Below are positions 1 through 7,007 of a DNA stretch of 64,000 nt, in pieces. Position 1 is the stretch's first letter. Each line of letters starts with the position of its first letter. A program made the translations under genes and the position numbers. The stretch spans positions 1 to 64,000 of the forward strand of contig NZ_KB897908.1 of assembly GCF_000377205.1 (NCBI RefSeq), given 5' to 3'. Under the pieces are notes generated by a model. It searched no databases. It saw only the letters and a program-made list of their open reading frames with translations, and was not told the origin of the DNA. This DNA is from Thioalkalivibrio sp. ALJ3 (lineage in GTDB: Bacteria; Pseudomonadota; Gammaproteobacteria; Ectothiorhodospirales; Ectothiorhodospiraceae).

Positions 1-190
1 CCTTGTGTCTTGCGGTTCACGGATCGCTACCATGGACCGCACCGGACTCGGGGTAACCCGATCGCATCCTGAGGTCACGAACCTGTGCCGTAGATGGGCC
101 CCCGAGTCCTTTTTCATCTCGAAGTTTGAACGGTATCCAAGCTCCCCGTGAAGGGCGGGTGAGGCTGTACGGACAAGGTGAGAGGACGAG
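1..190 (+). ncRNA. Candidate IS110 bridge (seek) RNA region in the transposase leader
   Basis: The leader has no convincing gene but has strong folding potential. A perfect 10-bp inverted repeat, GGACTCGGGG (44-53) with CCCCGAGTCC (100-109), is followed by five T residues. A small GGGTAACCC hairpin lies just inside its left arm. IS110-group elements encode a bridge RNA in the non-coding DNA beside the transposase that pairs with target and donor DNA. I infer that this leader is the place to look for it. The same stem plus T-run could also be a transcription terminator protecting the element from outside transcription. Target-pairing loops could not be assigned. Confidence 0.35.
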
Positions 191-1183
191 ATGGCTCATA
201 TTGGCATTGATGTCAGCAAGAACAAGCTCGACTGCATGTGGGTCCGGGATCTGGAGGCGGGCAAGGTCAAGCCGAAGGTATTCCCGAACCGCCAGGACCA
301 GTACCCGGAGTTGCTGCGCTGGCTGCAGCGCAACACGGGTGAAGCGCCCGAGACGCTTCAGGTGTATCTGGAAGCCACCGGCATCTATCACGAACCGCTA
401 GCCTACTGGCTGCATGAGCAGGGGGTTCGGGTCTATGTGCTGAACCCGGCTCAGGTGCGCTTCCACGCCCAAGGCATGGGGGTGCGCAACAAGACGGATC
501 GCAAGGACAGCATGATGCTGGCGCGTTACGGCATCGAGCGCGCGCCACGGCGCTGGCAACCTGAGCCGCCCGAGGTGCGGGAGCTCAAACGCCTGCTCAG
601 CCGGCTGGAAGCCCTTGAGCAGGACATCCGGCGCGAGGAGAATCGCCTGGAGAAGGCGCAGTTCAGCGAGGACACCCTCGCCCAGGCGTCGATCGACAAC
701 GTGCTGCAAGCCCTGCGCGAGGAATACCGTCGGCTACAGCAGCAGATCGATGATCACTTCGACGCGCATGATCATCTCAAGCGGGATCGGGCCTTGCTGG
801 AGAGCATCCCCGGCATCGGCCGGGTGTTGTCGGCGTCGATGGCCGCGACGTTGCGCAGCCGTGCGTTCACGAGTGCTCGGCAGGCGGCGGCGTTCCATGG
901 ACTGGTACCGGTCCTGCAGGAGTCCGGGACCTCGGTCCAGCGACCCCCGCGGCTGGCGAAGGCCGGCTCGGGGCGGCTGCGCAAAACGCTCTACATGGCC
1001 GCCGTCGTGGCCAGCCGCCACAACCCGGACGTACGGCACCAGTACCACCGTCTTCTGAGGCGGGGCAAGGCCAAGATGGCCGCGATCGGGGCAGCCATGC
1101 GCAAGCTCCTGCACATCGCCTTCGGCGTCCTCAAGTCGCAAACTCCGTATCAACCCCGAAATGACACGCCTTGCACCTCATAG
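191..1183 (+). CDS. IS110-family transposase
   Basis: This 330-residue recombinase of the IS110 family moves its element by RNA-guided recombination. The N-terminal RuvC-like DEDD domain shows the expected acidic residues: D7 in GIDVSK, E61 in LEATGIY, and D103 and D106 in TDRKD. A predicted coiled coil spans about 130-190. The C-terminal transposase_20 domain begins at SIPGIGRVL (about 205), and the ESGTS stretch (244-248) carries the likely catalytic serine. Length is normal and the frame is intact, so the element could be active. The start at 191 is preceded by a purine-rich GGTGAGAGGACGAG. Whether it belongs to the IS110 or IS1111 subgroup cannot be decided without element ends. Confidence 0.92.
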   Translation: MAHIGIDVSKNKLDCMWVRDLEAGKVKPKVFPNRQDQYPELLRWLQRNTGEAPETLQVYLEATGIYHEPLAYWLHEQGVRVYVLNPAQVRFHAQGMGVRNKTDRKDSMMLARYGIERAPRRWQPEPPEVRELKRLLSRLEALEQDIRREENRLEKAQFSEDTLAQASIDNVLQALREEYRRLQQQIDDHFDAHDHLKRDRALLESIPGIGRVLSASMAATLRSRAFTSARQAAAFHGLVPVLQESGTSVQRPPRLAKAGSGRLRKTLYMAAVVASRHNPDVRHQYHRLLRRGKAKMAAIGAAMRKLLHIAFGVLKSQTPYQPRNDTPCTS

Positions 1184-1217
1184 GGCAAGACGGTATCTAC
1201 GGCTACCCCCTTCCCCT

Positions 1218-1327
1218 CGTAGGATGCGTTGAGCCCCGCGAAACGCATCAACAACGCCCGCGCACCCACACCGTCAATTCCCCGGCATCCAGTCGCGTAG
1301 GATGCGATGAGCAAAGCGAATCGCATC
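1218..1327. repeat. Two REP-like imperfect palindromes of the GTAGGATGCG type
   Basis: Two related units lie at 1218-1250 and 1296-1327. Each starts CGTAGGATGCG and closes with the complementary CGCATC, giving GATGCGTT/AACGCATC and GATGCGAT/ATCGCATC stems. A second pair with the variant core GGATGGGAT occurs at 6524-6602, so the stems keep pairing while the sequence changes. Such extragenic palindromes are common in gammaproteobacteria. Here they fill the space between the IS110 element and the small gene at 1372. Confidence 0.7.
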
Positions 1328-1340
1328 GCTGATAAACGCA

Positions 1341-1362
1341 GGGTGGCCCATATGGGCCACCC
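1341..1362 (-). terminator. Perfect 22-bp palindrome, possible terminator of the small gene at 1372
   Basis: GGGTGGCCCAT followed by its exact complement ATGGGCCACCC forms a perfect palindrome just beyond the stop of the minus-strand gene ending at 1372. There is no clear T-run on the minus-strand side, so it may stabilise the 3' end or bind a dimeric protein instead of terminating. Confidence 0.4.
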
Positions 1363-1371
1363 TTCTCCTGG

Positions 1372-1572
1372 TTACCAGTCCAGCGGGTCGCTGGCGTGGT
1401 CGAGGTCGAAGTCGTCCTGCAGGTGGGCGCGCAGGGCGCGTTCTTCCATCATGCGTTCGAGGGTGCGGCGGGCGGCGTGTTTGCTCGGGCCGCGGTCGTT
1501 GACGAGCGGATTCTCGAACAGGCCGGTGAGGTCTTCGGTGCTGTCGAAACCGGTATCGAGATTGAGGTCCAT
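1372..1572 (-). CDS. PA3496-like small putative envelope integrity protein
   Basis: This 66-residue acidic protein has the C-terminal pattern ARRTLERMMEERALRAHL followed by an acidic tail (DDFDLDH). That resembles the short PA3496 family (Arg-rich helix with repeated EER, then Asp/Glu), annotated as putative envelope integrity proteins in pseudomonads and relatives. No signal peptide or membrane segment is present. The ATG at 1572 is preceded on the minus strand by GGAGACCCCGC. It reads away from msrP. Biochemical function is unknown and the family link rests on pattern similarity only. Confidence 0.55.
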   Translation of the reverse strand: MDLNLDTGFDSTEDLTGLFENPLVNDRGPSKHAARRTLERMMEERALRAHLQDDFDLDHASDPLDW

Positions 1573-1861
1573 GCGGGGTCTCCGGGTATGCCGGCCGGGC
1601 CACCCCGGTACTACGGCATCAGGAAAGTCTTATATAGCGACCGCGCCTGGGCGCAAGCAGAAAATTCTTATGCCTTGTCGCGTTTCCTTATTGTCTGCGG
1701 TAGGAGCATGACAGCGGCAAAAGTGCCAGGGTTTTCGAACTTGGCGACGGGTTGCCGGTCCATCCCGAAGGAGACACTTGGACAGGCACCTGCGGTGCCG
1801 CCCGGCAGGGAATGGACTGGCGGTCCGGTTGGTCCCGAATGGTCGAGATGCGAGGTTGTTC

Positions 1862-2836
1862 ATGCTGATTCGTACGCGGCGTCGTTCCGATCCTGCCCGC
1901 AGCGAAATCACCCCGAAGGCGATCTACCAGCGGCGGCGGGAATTCCTGCGCGCGGGTGTCGGGATGGGTGCCGGTCTGGCCCTGGGCGGTCTGGGTATGG
2001 CGGTTCCTGCGTCGGCCGCCCTGCGCGGCTATGAGCTCGACTTTGAACCCGGCGATTTCTCCACCGACGAGTCGAAGACGCCCTACGACGAAGTAACCAG
2101 CTACAACAATTTCTTCGAGATGGGTCCGGGCAAGGGCGATCCCAAGACCTATGCCGACCAGTTGAAGACGGACCCGTGGAGCATCAAGGTGGACGGGCTG
2201 TGTGATAACCCGGGCGAGTACGCGGTGGAGGACTTCATCAGCCCCTGGTCGCTGGAGGAGCGGATCTACCGCATGCGCTGTGTCGAGGGCTGGTCCATGG
2301 TGATCCCGTGGATCGGCTTCGAGCTGAATCGCATCATCGACAAGGCCGAGCCTTGGGGCGATGCCCGCTATGTGGCCTTCGAGAGCATCTACGACCCGGA
2401 CAACCTGCGCGGCCAGCGGCGTCGGCCGGCCAGCTCCGGCGGGCTGCAGTGGCCCTATACCGAGGGCCTGCGCATGGACGAGGCGATGCACCCGCTGACG
2501 ATCCTCGCCGTGGGGCTGTACGACGAGGTGCTGCCGAACCAGAACGGGGCGCCGATTCGCCTGGTCGTGCCCTGGAAGTACGGCTTCAAGAGCATCAAGT
2601 CCATCAAGCACATCCGCTTCGTAGAGGACGAGCCGCCGACACTGTGGAATCAGGCGCAGCCCGATGAATACGGCTTCTACAGCAACGTGAACCCGGACGT
2701 GGACCACCCGCGCTGGTCGCAGCGCACCGAGCGGCGCATCGGCGAGTTCCGTCGTCGTCGCACGGAGATGTTCAACGGGTATGGGGATGAAGTCGCCTCG
2801 ATGTACGAGGGGATGGACCTGACCGAGTACTTCTGA
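1862..2836 (+). CDS. msrP: Protein-methionine-sulfoxide reductase catalytic subunit MsrP (YedY)
   Basis: MsrP is a periplasmic molybdoenzyme that reduces methionine sulfoxide in oxidised envelope proteins, taking electrons from the haem membrane subunit MsrQ. The 324-residue product begins with a Tat signal: RRREFLRAG followed by a hydrophobic stretch ending PASA. The molybdenum-ligating cysteine is C140 in RMRCVEGWS, and PWKYGFKSIKSI is the typical cofactor-domain segment. The frame is open further upstream (to 1778), but the ATG at 1862 puts the twin arginines at the usual distance. msrQ follows after about ten bases, giving the classic msrPQ operon. The 290 bases upstream (1573-1861) hold no gene and presumably the promoter. 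Confidence 0.95.
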   Translation: MLIRTRRRSDPARSEITPKAIYQRRREFLRAGVGMGAGLALGGLGMAVPASAALRGYELDFEPGDFSTDESKTPYDEVTSYNNFFEMGPGKGDPKTYADQLKTDPWSIKVDGLCDNPGEYAVEDFISPWSLEERIYRMRCVEGWSMVIPWIGFELNRIIDKAEPWGDARYVAFESIYDPDNLRGQRRRPASSGGLQWPYTEGLRMDEAMHPLTILAVGLYDEVLPNQNGAPIRLVVPWKYGFKSIKSIKHIRFVEDEPPTLWNQAQPDEYGFYSNVNPDVDHPRWSQRTERRIGEFRRRRTEMFNGYGDEVASMYEGMDLTEYF

Positions 2837-2846
2837 CGGATTCGGC

Positions 2847-3494
2847 GTGGCAATGACCCAACGCCGCAAAGGGCAGCCCCCAAAAGGCGTCTGGACGGGC
2901 GTGCTGCTGCTCTCGCTCGTGCCAGCGGTCTGGATCGGTCTGCGTACGCTCGGATGGTTCGGCGGGCTGGGGGCGAACCCGATCGAGAAGCTGCTGGAGC
3001 TCTCCGGCACGCACGCAATGATCGCACTGTTGATTGCGCTGGCCGTGACCCCGCTGCGGCAGTTGACGGGGCTGGCCTGGATCACTCGGTTGCGCCGGAT
3101 GCTGGGGCTGGTGGCGTTCGGCTATGTCACCGCGCATGCCCTGACCTGGCTGGGGCTGGACCTGTTCTTCGACTGGGAACTGGTGCTCTACGACCTGACC
3201 GAGCGCCCGTTCGTGATGGTCGGCTTTGCCGCCTGGGTGATCCTGCTCGCCCTGGCGGCAACCTCCACCGACGGGGCGCAGCGCTGGCTCCGGAAGAAAT
3301 GGGTCTGGCTGCACCGCGGGGTGTACGTGGCCGGGGTGCTGGCGATCCTGCATTTTCTCTGGCTGGCGCGGGCCGATTATGGTGAAGTTACGCTGTACGC
3401 CGCGATCCTGGCTTTCCTGCTCGGCTGGCGCGTGGTCCATTCCTGGATCTCGGCGCGAAGGGTGCGGGCGCGCAGGGCCGCCACTGCCTCCTGA
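2847..3494 (+). CDS. msrQ: Haem membrane subunit MsrQ of the MsrPQ system
   Basis: MsrQ is the inner-membrane haem b protein that passes electrons from the respiratory chain or flavin reductase to periplasmic MsrP. The 215-residue product has about six membrane segments of the ferric-reductase-like type. Candidate haem-ligand histidines are in SGTHAMIAL, TAHALTWL, KKWVWLHRGVY and AILHFLWLA. It lies directly behind msrP. A GTG at 2847 and an ATG two codons later (2853) are both possible starts. The GTG is better spaced from the upstream ACGGA. Confidence 0.93.
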   Translation: MAMTQRRKGQPPKGVWTGVLLLSLVPAVWIGLRTLGWFGGLGANPIEKLLELSGTHAMIALLIALAVTPLRQLTGLAWITRLRRMLGLVAFGYVTAHALTWLGLDLFFDWELVLYDLTERPFVMVGFAAWVILLALAATSTDGAQRWLRKKWVWLHRGVYVAGVLAILHFLWLARADYGEVTLYAAILAFLLGWRVVHSWISARRVRARRAATAS

Positions 3495-3504
3495 AGCTCC
3501 GTCC

Positions 3505-3519
3505 ATCAGCGTCTCCCTA
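3505..3519. repeat. Solo terminus of the structured ~300-bp repeat
   Basis: ATCAGCGTCTCCCTA here, extended by GG, is identical over 17 bases to the right end of the copy at 30767-31081 (ATCAGCGTCTCCCTAGG at 31068-31084). No partner arm is found nearby. It sits between msrQ and ribH, about 570 bp from a full copy. It may be a remnant of a deleted element or an independent use of the end sequence, for example in the ribH promoter region (TACACT at 3535-3540). Confidence 0.5.
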
Positions 3520-3595
3520 GGCGCGCCGCGATGCTACACTACACAGGATTTTGCGGGCCGTGTGTCCGCCCCATTCCGACCGGAACCACACCATC

Positions 3596-4081
3596 ATGCA
3601 CGAGATCGAGACCCTGGAAGGCGAGTTCACGGATGCCGCCAACCATCGCTACGGCCTGCTGCTGGCGCGCTTCAACAGCCTGATCGTCGAGCGCCTGCTG
3701 GAAGGCGCAGTCGACACCCTGAAGCGCCACGGCGTGGCGGAGAAGAACCTGACCATCGCGCGCGTGCCCGGCGCCTACGAGCTGCCGCTGGCGGCGCAGG
3801 CGATGGCCCGTTCCGGCCGTTATGACGCGGTGATCGCACTGGGCTGCGTGATCCGGGGTTCGACCCCGCACTTTGACTATGTCGCAGGCGAGGCCGCCAA
3901 GGGCCTGGCTCAGGTGCAGATGGCCGAGGACCTGCCGATCAGCTTTGGGGTGCTGACGACGGACTCCATCGAGCAAGCGATCGAACGCGCCGGCACCAAG
4001 GCCGGCAACAAGGGCGCGGATGCCGCAATGGGCGCGATCGAGATGGTCAGCCTGATGCGCAAGCTGCGCGCCGATTCCTAA
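3596..4081 (+). CDS. ribH: 6,7-dimethyl-8-ribityllumazine synthase
   Basis: RibH condenses the ribityl-uracil amine with dihydroxybutanone phosphate to make lumazine, the penultimate step of riboflavin synthesis. The 161-residue product has the family landmarks: [15 protein letters not shown] near the N-terminus, the substrate-binding [28 protein letters not shown] with the catalytic histidine region, and [15 protein letters not shown]. The ATG at 3596 was chosen because homology begins there; an in-frame ATG at 3551 would add an unrelated leader. It is normally followed closely by nusB. Here a 285-bp structured repeat begins at the last base of the ribH stop codon. Confidence 0.97.
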   Translation: MHEIETLEGEFTDAANHRYGLLLARFNSLIVERLLEGAVDTLKRHGVAEKNLTIARVPGAYELPLAAQAMARSGRYDAVIALGCVIRGSTPHFDYVAGEAAKGLAQVQMAEDLPISFGVLTTDSIEQAIERAGTKAGNKGADAAMGAIEMVSLMRKLRADS

Positions 4082-4365
4082 GGGAAACACTGATCCATGT
4101 ACACACTCGCGTTGATACCCCAGGTTTGCCGAGACAAGGCGCGGTGCGTAGCCGGTAGTGGTACTACCGGCAAGGGCCGCAACGCAGGATCGGGGAACCT
4201 GGGGTGCCAACCCCGAAGGGGCTCGGCCGCCCGTTGTTATCAAAGACGGGCGTGGGAACTGCGTTGCGGCTCCCTTGTGCAGAGTCACTGCACGGCAGTC
4301 GCCGCGCCTTGTTCGCACGCAAAAGCGACTCGAGCGCGAGCGTGTACATGGATCAGTGTTTCCCT
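4081..4365. repeat. Structured palindromic repeat, copy A (ribH-nusB gap)
   Basis: The ends form a 31-bp inverted repeat (4081-4111 with 4335-4365), starting AGGGAAACACTGATCC, with a single A/G difference that would still wobble-pair in RNA. Inside are a stem ACCCCAGGTT.. (4117-4132) with ..AACCTGGGGT (4190-4205), a hairpin GCCGGTAGT/ACTACCGGC (4151-4171), GCCCGT..ACGGGC, and GTGCAG..CTGCAC. The first base coincides with the last base of the ribH stop, and the end lies 24 bases before the nusB start. It shares internal boxes such as GAGACAAGGCGCG and GCACGCAAAAGCGACTCGAG with copies B and C. No convincing coding sequence is present. Confidence 0.9.
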
Positions 4366-4389
4366 AAGCGGGTGGGTCCCCTGCACGCC

Positions 4390-4911
4390 GTGAGTGAATC
4401 GCATAACCCATCGCAGCCCGCGGGCAAGGCCCCGCGCCAGGGCGGGCGGGGCAAACGCCCGCGCAGCACGCCCGAACAGCGCGCCCGCCACGCGCGCTCG
4501 GTCGCGCGGCGTCGTGCGATGCAGGCGCTGTACTCCTGGCAGATGACGGCGGGCGAGCCCAAGGACATCCTGGCCGAGTTTCGCGACGACGAGGAACACG
4601 CCAAGGCGGACGCGGAGTACTTCCGCGAAATCCTGATCGGTGTGACTCGCAACCGCGAGGCCCTGGATGCCCGTATGGAACCGTACCTGGGCCGCCCGCT
4701 GGATCAGCTCGACCCGGTCGAGCGGGCCCTGCTGTGGCTGGGCCAGTGGGAGCTCGCCGAGCGCATGGACGTGCCCTATCGCGTGGTGATCAACGAGGCG
4801 GTGGACCTGGCCAAGCGTTTCGGCGCCGAGCAGTCGCACCGCTACATCAATGGGGTGCTGGATCGGCTGTCTGCCGATCTACGCGGCCCCGAGCGCTCGC
4901 TTCAGCGCTGA
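4390..4911 (+). CDS. nusB: Transcription antitermination factor NusB
   Basis: NusB with NusE (S10) binds boxA RNA in rRNA leaders and promotes antitermination. The conserved core starts at RHARSVARRRAMQALYSWQ and includes LDPVERALLWLGQWEL, PYRVVINEAVDLAKRFG and RYINGVLDRL, all typical of the family. The start is uncertain. The frame is open back through the upstream structured repeat, so I use the GTG at 4390 just outside it, giving 173 residues with a 30-residue basic, proline-rich leader. Normally ribH and nusB are tightly linked; here the repeat separates them. thiL follows after 22 bases. Confidence 0.92.
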   Translation: MSESHNPSQPAGKAPRQGGRGKRPRSTPEQRARHARSVARRRAMQALYSWQMTAGEPKDILAEFRDDEEHAKADAEYFREILIGVTRNREALDARMEPYLGRPLDQLDPVERALLWLGQWELAERMDVPYRVVINEAVDLAKRFGAEQSHRYINGVLDRLSADLRGPERSLQR

Positions 4912-4933
4912 TTCACATGGGCCGCCTCTCGCC

Positions 4934-5911
4934 ATGACCGGTCCCGTCTCCGAATTCGATCTGATCCGGCGCTATTTTGCCGAGCCGGCCGGGACTAGCC
5001 CGGACGTGCGCCTGGGCATTGGCGATGACGGGGCACTGCTCGTGGTGCAGGCCGGCCATGAACTGGTTGTCACCGTCGATACCCTGGTCGAGGGCACGCA
5101 TTACTACCCGGACCACCCGCCGGCCAGCCTGGGGCACAAGGCACTGGCAGCCAACCTGAGCGACCTTGCCGCGATGGGGGCCGATCCGCTGGGGGTGGTC
5201 CTGTCCCTGACACTGCCTTCCGTGGACCATGACTGGCTGGCCGCCTTTAGCAGGGGCTTCATGGCGCTGGCCGAACAAACGTCGGTGCCCCTCGTGGGGG
5301 GGGATACCACCCGTGGCCCTGGAGCTGTCAGCGTGACTGCACTGGGCCAGGTCCCGGTCGGGCAGGCCCTGCGTCGCACCGGCGCCCGTCCCGGTGACCG
5401 GCTGGTGGTCAGCGGGGCGCTGGGGGGGGCGGCCGCGGGTTTCGCTTTCGAGCGCCAGCGCCGCGAGCAGGGCCAGTCGTCGCCGGACGAGGCGGCTCCA
5501 AGCTGTGCGCGCCTGTTCTGGCCGAACCCGCGTCTGGCGCTGGGGCGGGGGCTGCGTAACCGAGCGCGGGCCGCGCTCGATATCTCCGACGGGCTGCTGG
5601 CTGATCTGGGCCATCTGTGTGCGGCATCCGGCTGTGGTGCCCGGGTCGACTGGTCGCAGGTGCCCGTCGATCCGTTGCTGGATGGGCAGCCGGAGGAAAC
5701 GGTTCGCGATGGGACGCTCGCCGGTGGTGAGGATTACGAACTGTTGTTTGCCCTGCCGCCCACCGAGCCGCTGGAGTTGCTCAGCCTGAGCGTGCGTACC
5801 TCGCTGACCGTGATCGGCGAGTTCACCAGCGGCAGCGAGATCGAGGTGGTGGATGCCGATGGCGCGCGGCTGGACGTCGCGCGCCGGGGCCACGATCATT
5901 TCGCCGGTTAG
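4934..5911 (+). CDS. thiL: Thiamine-monophosphate kinase
   Basis: ThiL phosphorylates thiamine monophosphate to thiamine pyrophosphate, the active cofactor. The 325-residue product shows the PurM/ThiL-fold signatures: GIGDDGALL, TVDTLVEGTHY, NLSDLAAMGADPLG (Mg/ATP-binding aspartates), VGGDTTRGPG, ALDISDGLLADL and GGEDYELLFALP. Length is normal. The ATG at 4934 starts at the conserved SEFDLIRRYF segment. It lies between nusB and pgpA in an arrangement widely conserved in gammaproteobacteria, consistent with one operon. Confidence 0.97.
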   Translation: MTGPVSEFDLIRRYFAEPAGTSPDVRLGIGDDGALLVVQAGHELVVTVDTLVEGTHYYPDHPPASLGHKALAANLSDLAAMGADPLGVVLSLTLPSVDHDWLAAFSRGFMALAEQTSVPLVGGDTTRGPGAVSVTALGQVPVGQALRRTGARPGDRLVVSGALGGAAAGFAFERQRREQGQSSPDEAAPSCARLFWPNPRLALGRGLRNRARAALDISDGLLADLGHLCAASGCGARVDWSQVPVDPLLDGQPEETVRDGTLAGGEDYELLFALPPTEPLELLSLSVRTSLTVIGEFTSGSEIEVVDADGARLDVARRGHDHFAG

Positions 5912-5952
5912 CCAGAAACACAAAAAACACAAGAACAAAGCCAAGGGACATC

Positions 5953-6498
5953 ATGGCCAGGAAGAAGACCGGCGCCGGTGCCGCACCCGCCCAAAGCTCA
6001 AAGCCGAAGATGCCGTCGGCGAAGACGGTATTCACCGACCCGATCCATCTGCTGGCCTTCGGGTTCGGAAGTGGCCTGTCGCGCTGGGCACCGGGGACTA
6101 CCGGGTCGCTCGGCGCGCTGGTGCTCTACTTCGCGATCATGAACTTCCCGGAGTGGGCGTATCTGGCCGTTACCGTGATCGTGGTGATGGCCGGGTTTCA
6201 TATCTGCGGGGAGAGCGCACGCCGGCTGGGTGTGCACGATCATCCCGGTATCGTATGGGACGAATGGGCGGGAATGCTGATTACCCTGGCCTTCGCACCC
6301 GCAGGGCTTGTCTGGATCGTGATCGGATTCCTGCTGTTCCGGCTGTTTGACATCCTCAAGCCGTGGCCCGCCAACTACTTCGATGCCAAGTGGAAGGACG
6401 GGCACGGGATCATGATGGATGACGTGGTCGCCGGGCTTTATGCCGGGTTTGCGCTGGTGATTCTCGCCGCGCTGTTCCAGCAATTCTTCGTGCAGTAG
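5953..6498 (+). CDS. pgpA: Phosphatidylglycerophosphatase A
   Basis: PgpA is an inner-membrane enzyme that dephosphorylates phosphatidylglycerophosphate to phosphatidylglycerol. The 181-residue protein contains the PgpA motifs FGSGLSRWAPGTTGSLGAL, VHDHPGIVWDEWAGM, LFDILKPWP and GIMMDDVVAGLYAG, with several membrane segments. A 20-residue Ala/Lys-rich N-terminus precedes the conserved region. It ends the ribH-nusB-thiL-pgpA cluster and is followed by a pair of inverted REP-like repeats. Confidence 0.96.
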   Translation: MARKKTGAGAAPAQSSKPKMPSAKTVFTDPIHLLAFGFGSGLSRWAPGTTGSLGALVLYFAIMNFPEWAYLAVTVIVVMAGFHICGESARRLGVHDHPGIVWDEWAGMLITLAFAPAGLVWIVIGFLLFRLFDILKPWPANYFDAKWKDGHGIMMDDVVAGLYAGFALVILAALFQQFFVQ

Positions 6499-6523
6499 CA
6501 CGCTTTCCGTTGTAATGCCCCTT

Positions 6524-6602
6524 GATGGGATTCGCTTCGCTCATCCCATCCTACAGCGTGGCACCAACCTCGTAGGATGGGATGAACAACGCGAATCCCA
6601 TC
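6524..6602. repeat. Pair of inverted REP-like units (GTAGGATGGGATGA type)
   Basis: One unit at 6524-6554 reads GATGGGATTCGCTTCGC..., and a second at 6572-6602 is almost its exact reverse complement (GTAGGATGGGATGAACAAC...). Each is an imperfect palindrome and together they form a larger inverted repeat, so the region could fold into a long hairpin after pgpA. The family is the same as at 1218-1327 with a different stem core. Confidence 0.75.
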
Positions 6603-6606
6603 GGCC

Positions 6607-6885
6607 CTAACGCCGGGTAAAAAGGGGCAACTCGTGGCGCCGCGCATTGGCCGCGATGAAGCTTCCGCGCCCGTCCTGTTCGGCGTCCAGACCGGCGCGC
6701 TCGCTCGACTCCTCGCCCAGAATTGTGGCAAAAAACACCTCCAGCTCGCGGCCCTCCACGCGCAGCCCGCCATAGGATCCGCCATCGGTGGCCGGATACC
6801 AGAAAAGACGCGGCTGCCAGTTGCATCCTTGGATCTTCGGATGCTCGTAGAGCGCGATCAGACGCTGTTCGAGGGTGTCGCTCAT
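6607..6885 (-). CDS. Hypothetical protein of 92 residues
   Basis: I do not recognise this protein. It is small, soluble and Arg/Glu-rich, with no signal peptide or membrane segment. Its middle, WQPRLFWYPATDGGSYGG followed by LEVFFATILGE, looks like a compact beta-rich domain. The start at 6885 is preceded on the minus strand by AGAGGTTCCC; the open frame beyond it is likely spurious. It is transcribed away from the ATP-grasp/alpha-E operon, with about 120 bases between the divergent starts. Confidence 0.55.
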   Translation of the reverse strand: MSDTLEQRLIALYEHPKIQGCNWQPRLFWYPATDGGSYGGLRVEGRELEVFFATILGEESSERAGLDAEQDGRGSFIAANARRHELPLFTRR

Positions 6886-7007
6886 GGGAACCTCTGGCGG
6901 GTCAGGGGGACGAAAGACGTACACCACCCGAGTGCGGCTGTTGCTCGTGGTGCCGGAAAAGGCGCTACTGTAGAGCAAACCATTCCCCGCGTCAGAGGAC
7001 CCGACGT

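Larger units (their letters stand above)
1..1205 (+). mobile_element. IS110-family insertion sequence (left end possibly outside the window)
   Basis: One IS110-type transposase gene is preceded by at least 190 non-coding bases. IS110 elements lack conventional terminal inverted repeats, so the boundaries cannot be fixed from one copy. The right limit given is simply a short distance past the transposase stop, before the dispersed REP-like repeats at 1218. The motif CGGTATC occurs on both sides of the gene (near 131 and 1191) and may lie near the ends, but this is only suggestive. Confidence 0.55.

Noticed and set aside
3495-3595. An FMN riboswitch before ribH
   Set aside because: The leader is too short and lacks the conserved FMN aptamer boxes.
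4081-4365. Protein-coding function for the structured repeats
   Set aside because: Open frames run through parts of each copy, but the copies do not share a common start-to-stop frame. Differences preserve base pairing instead of codons.
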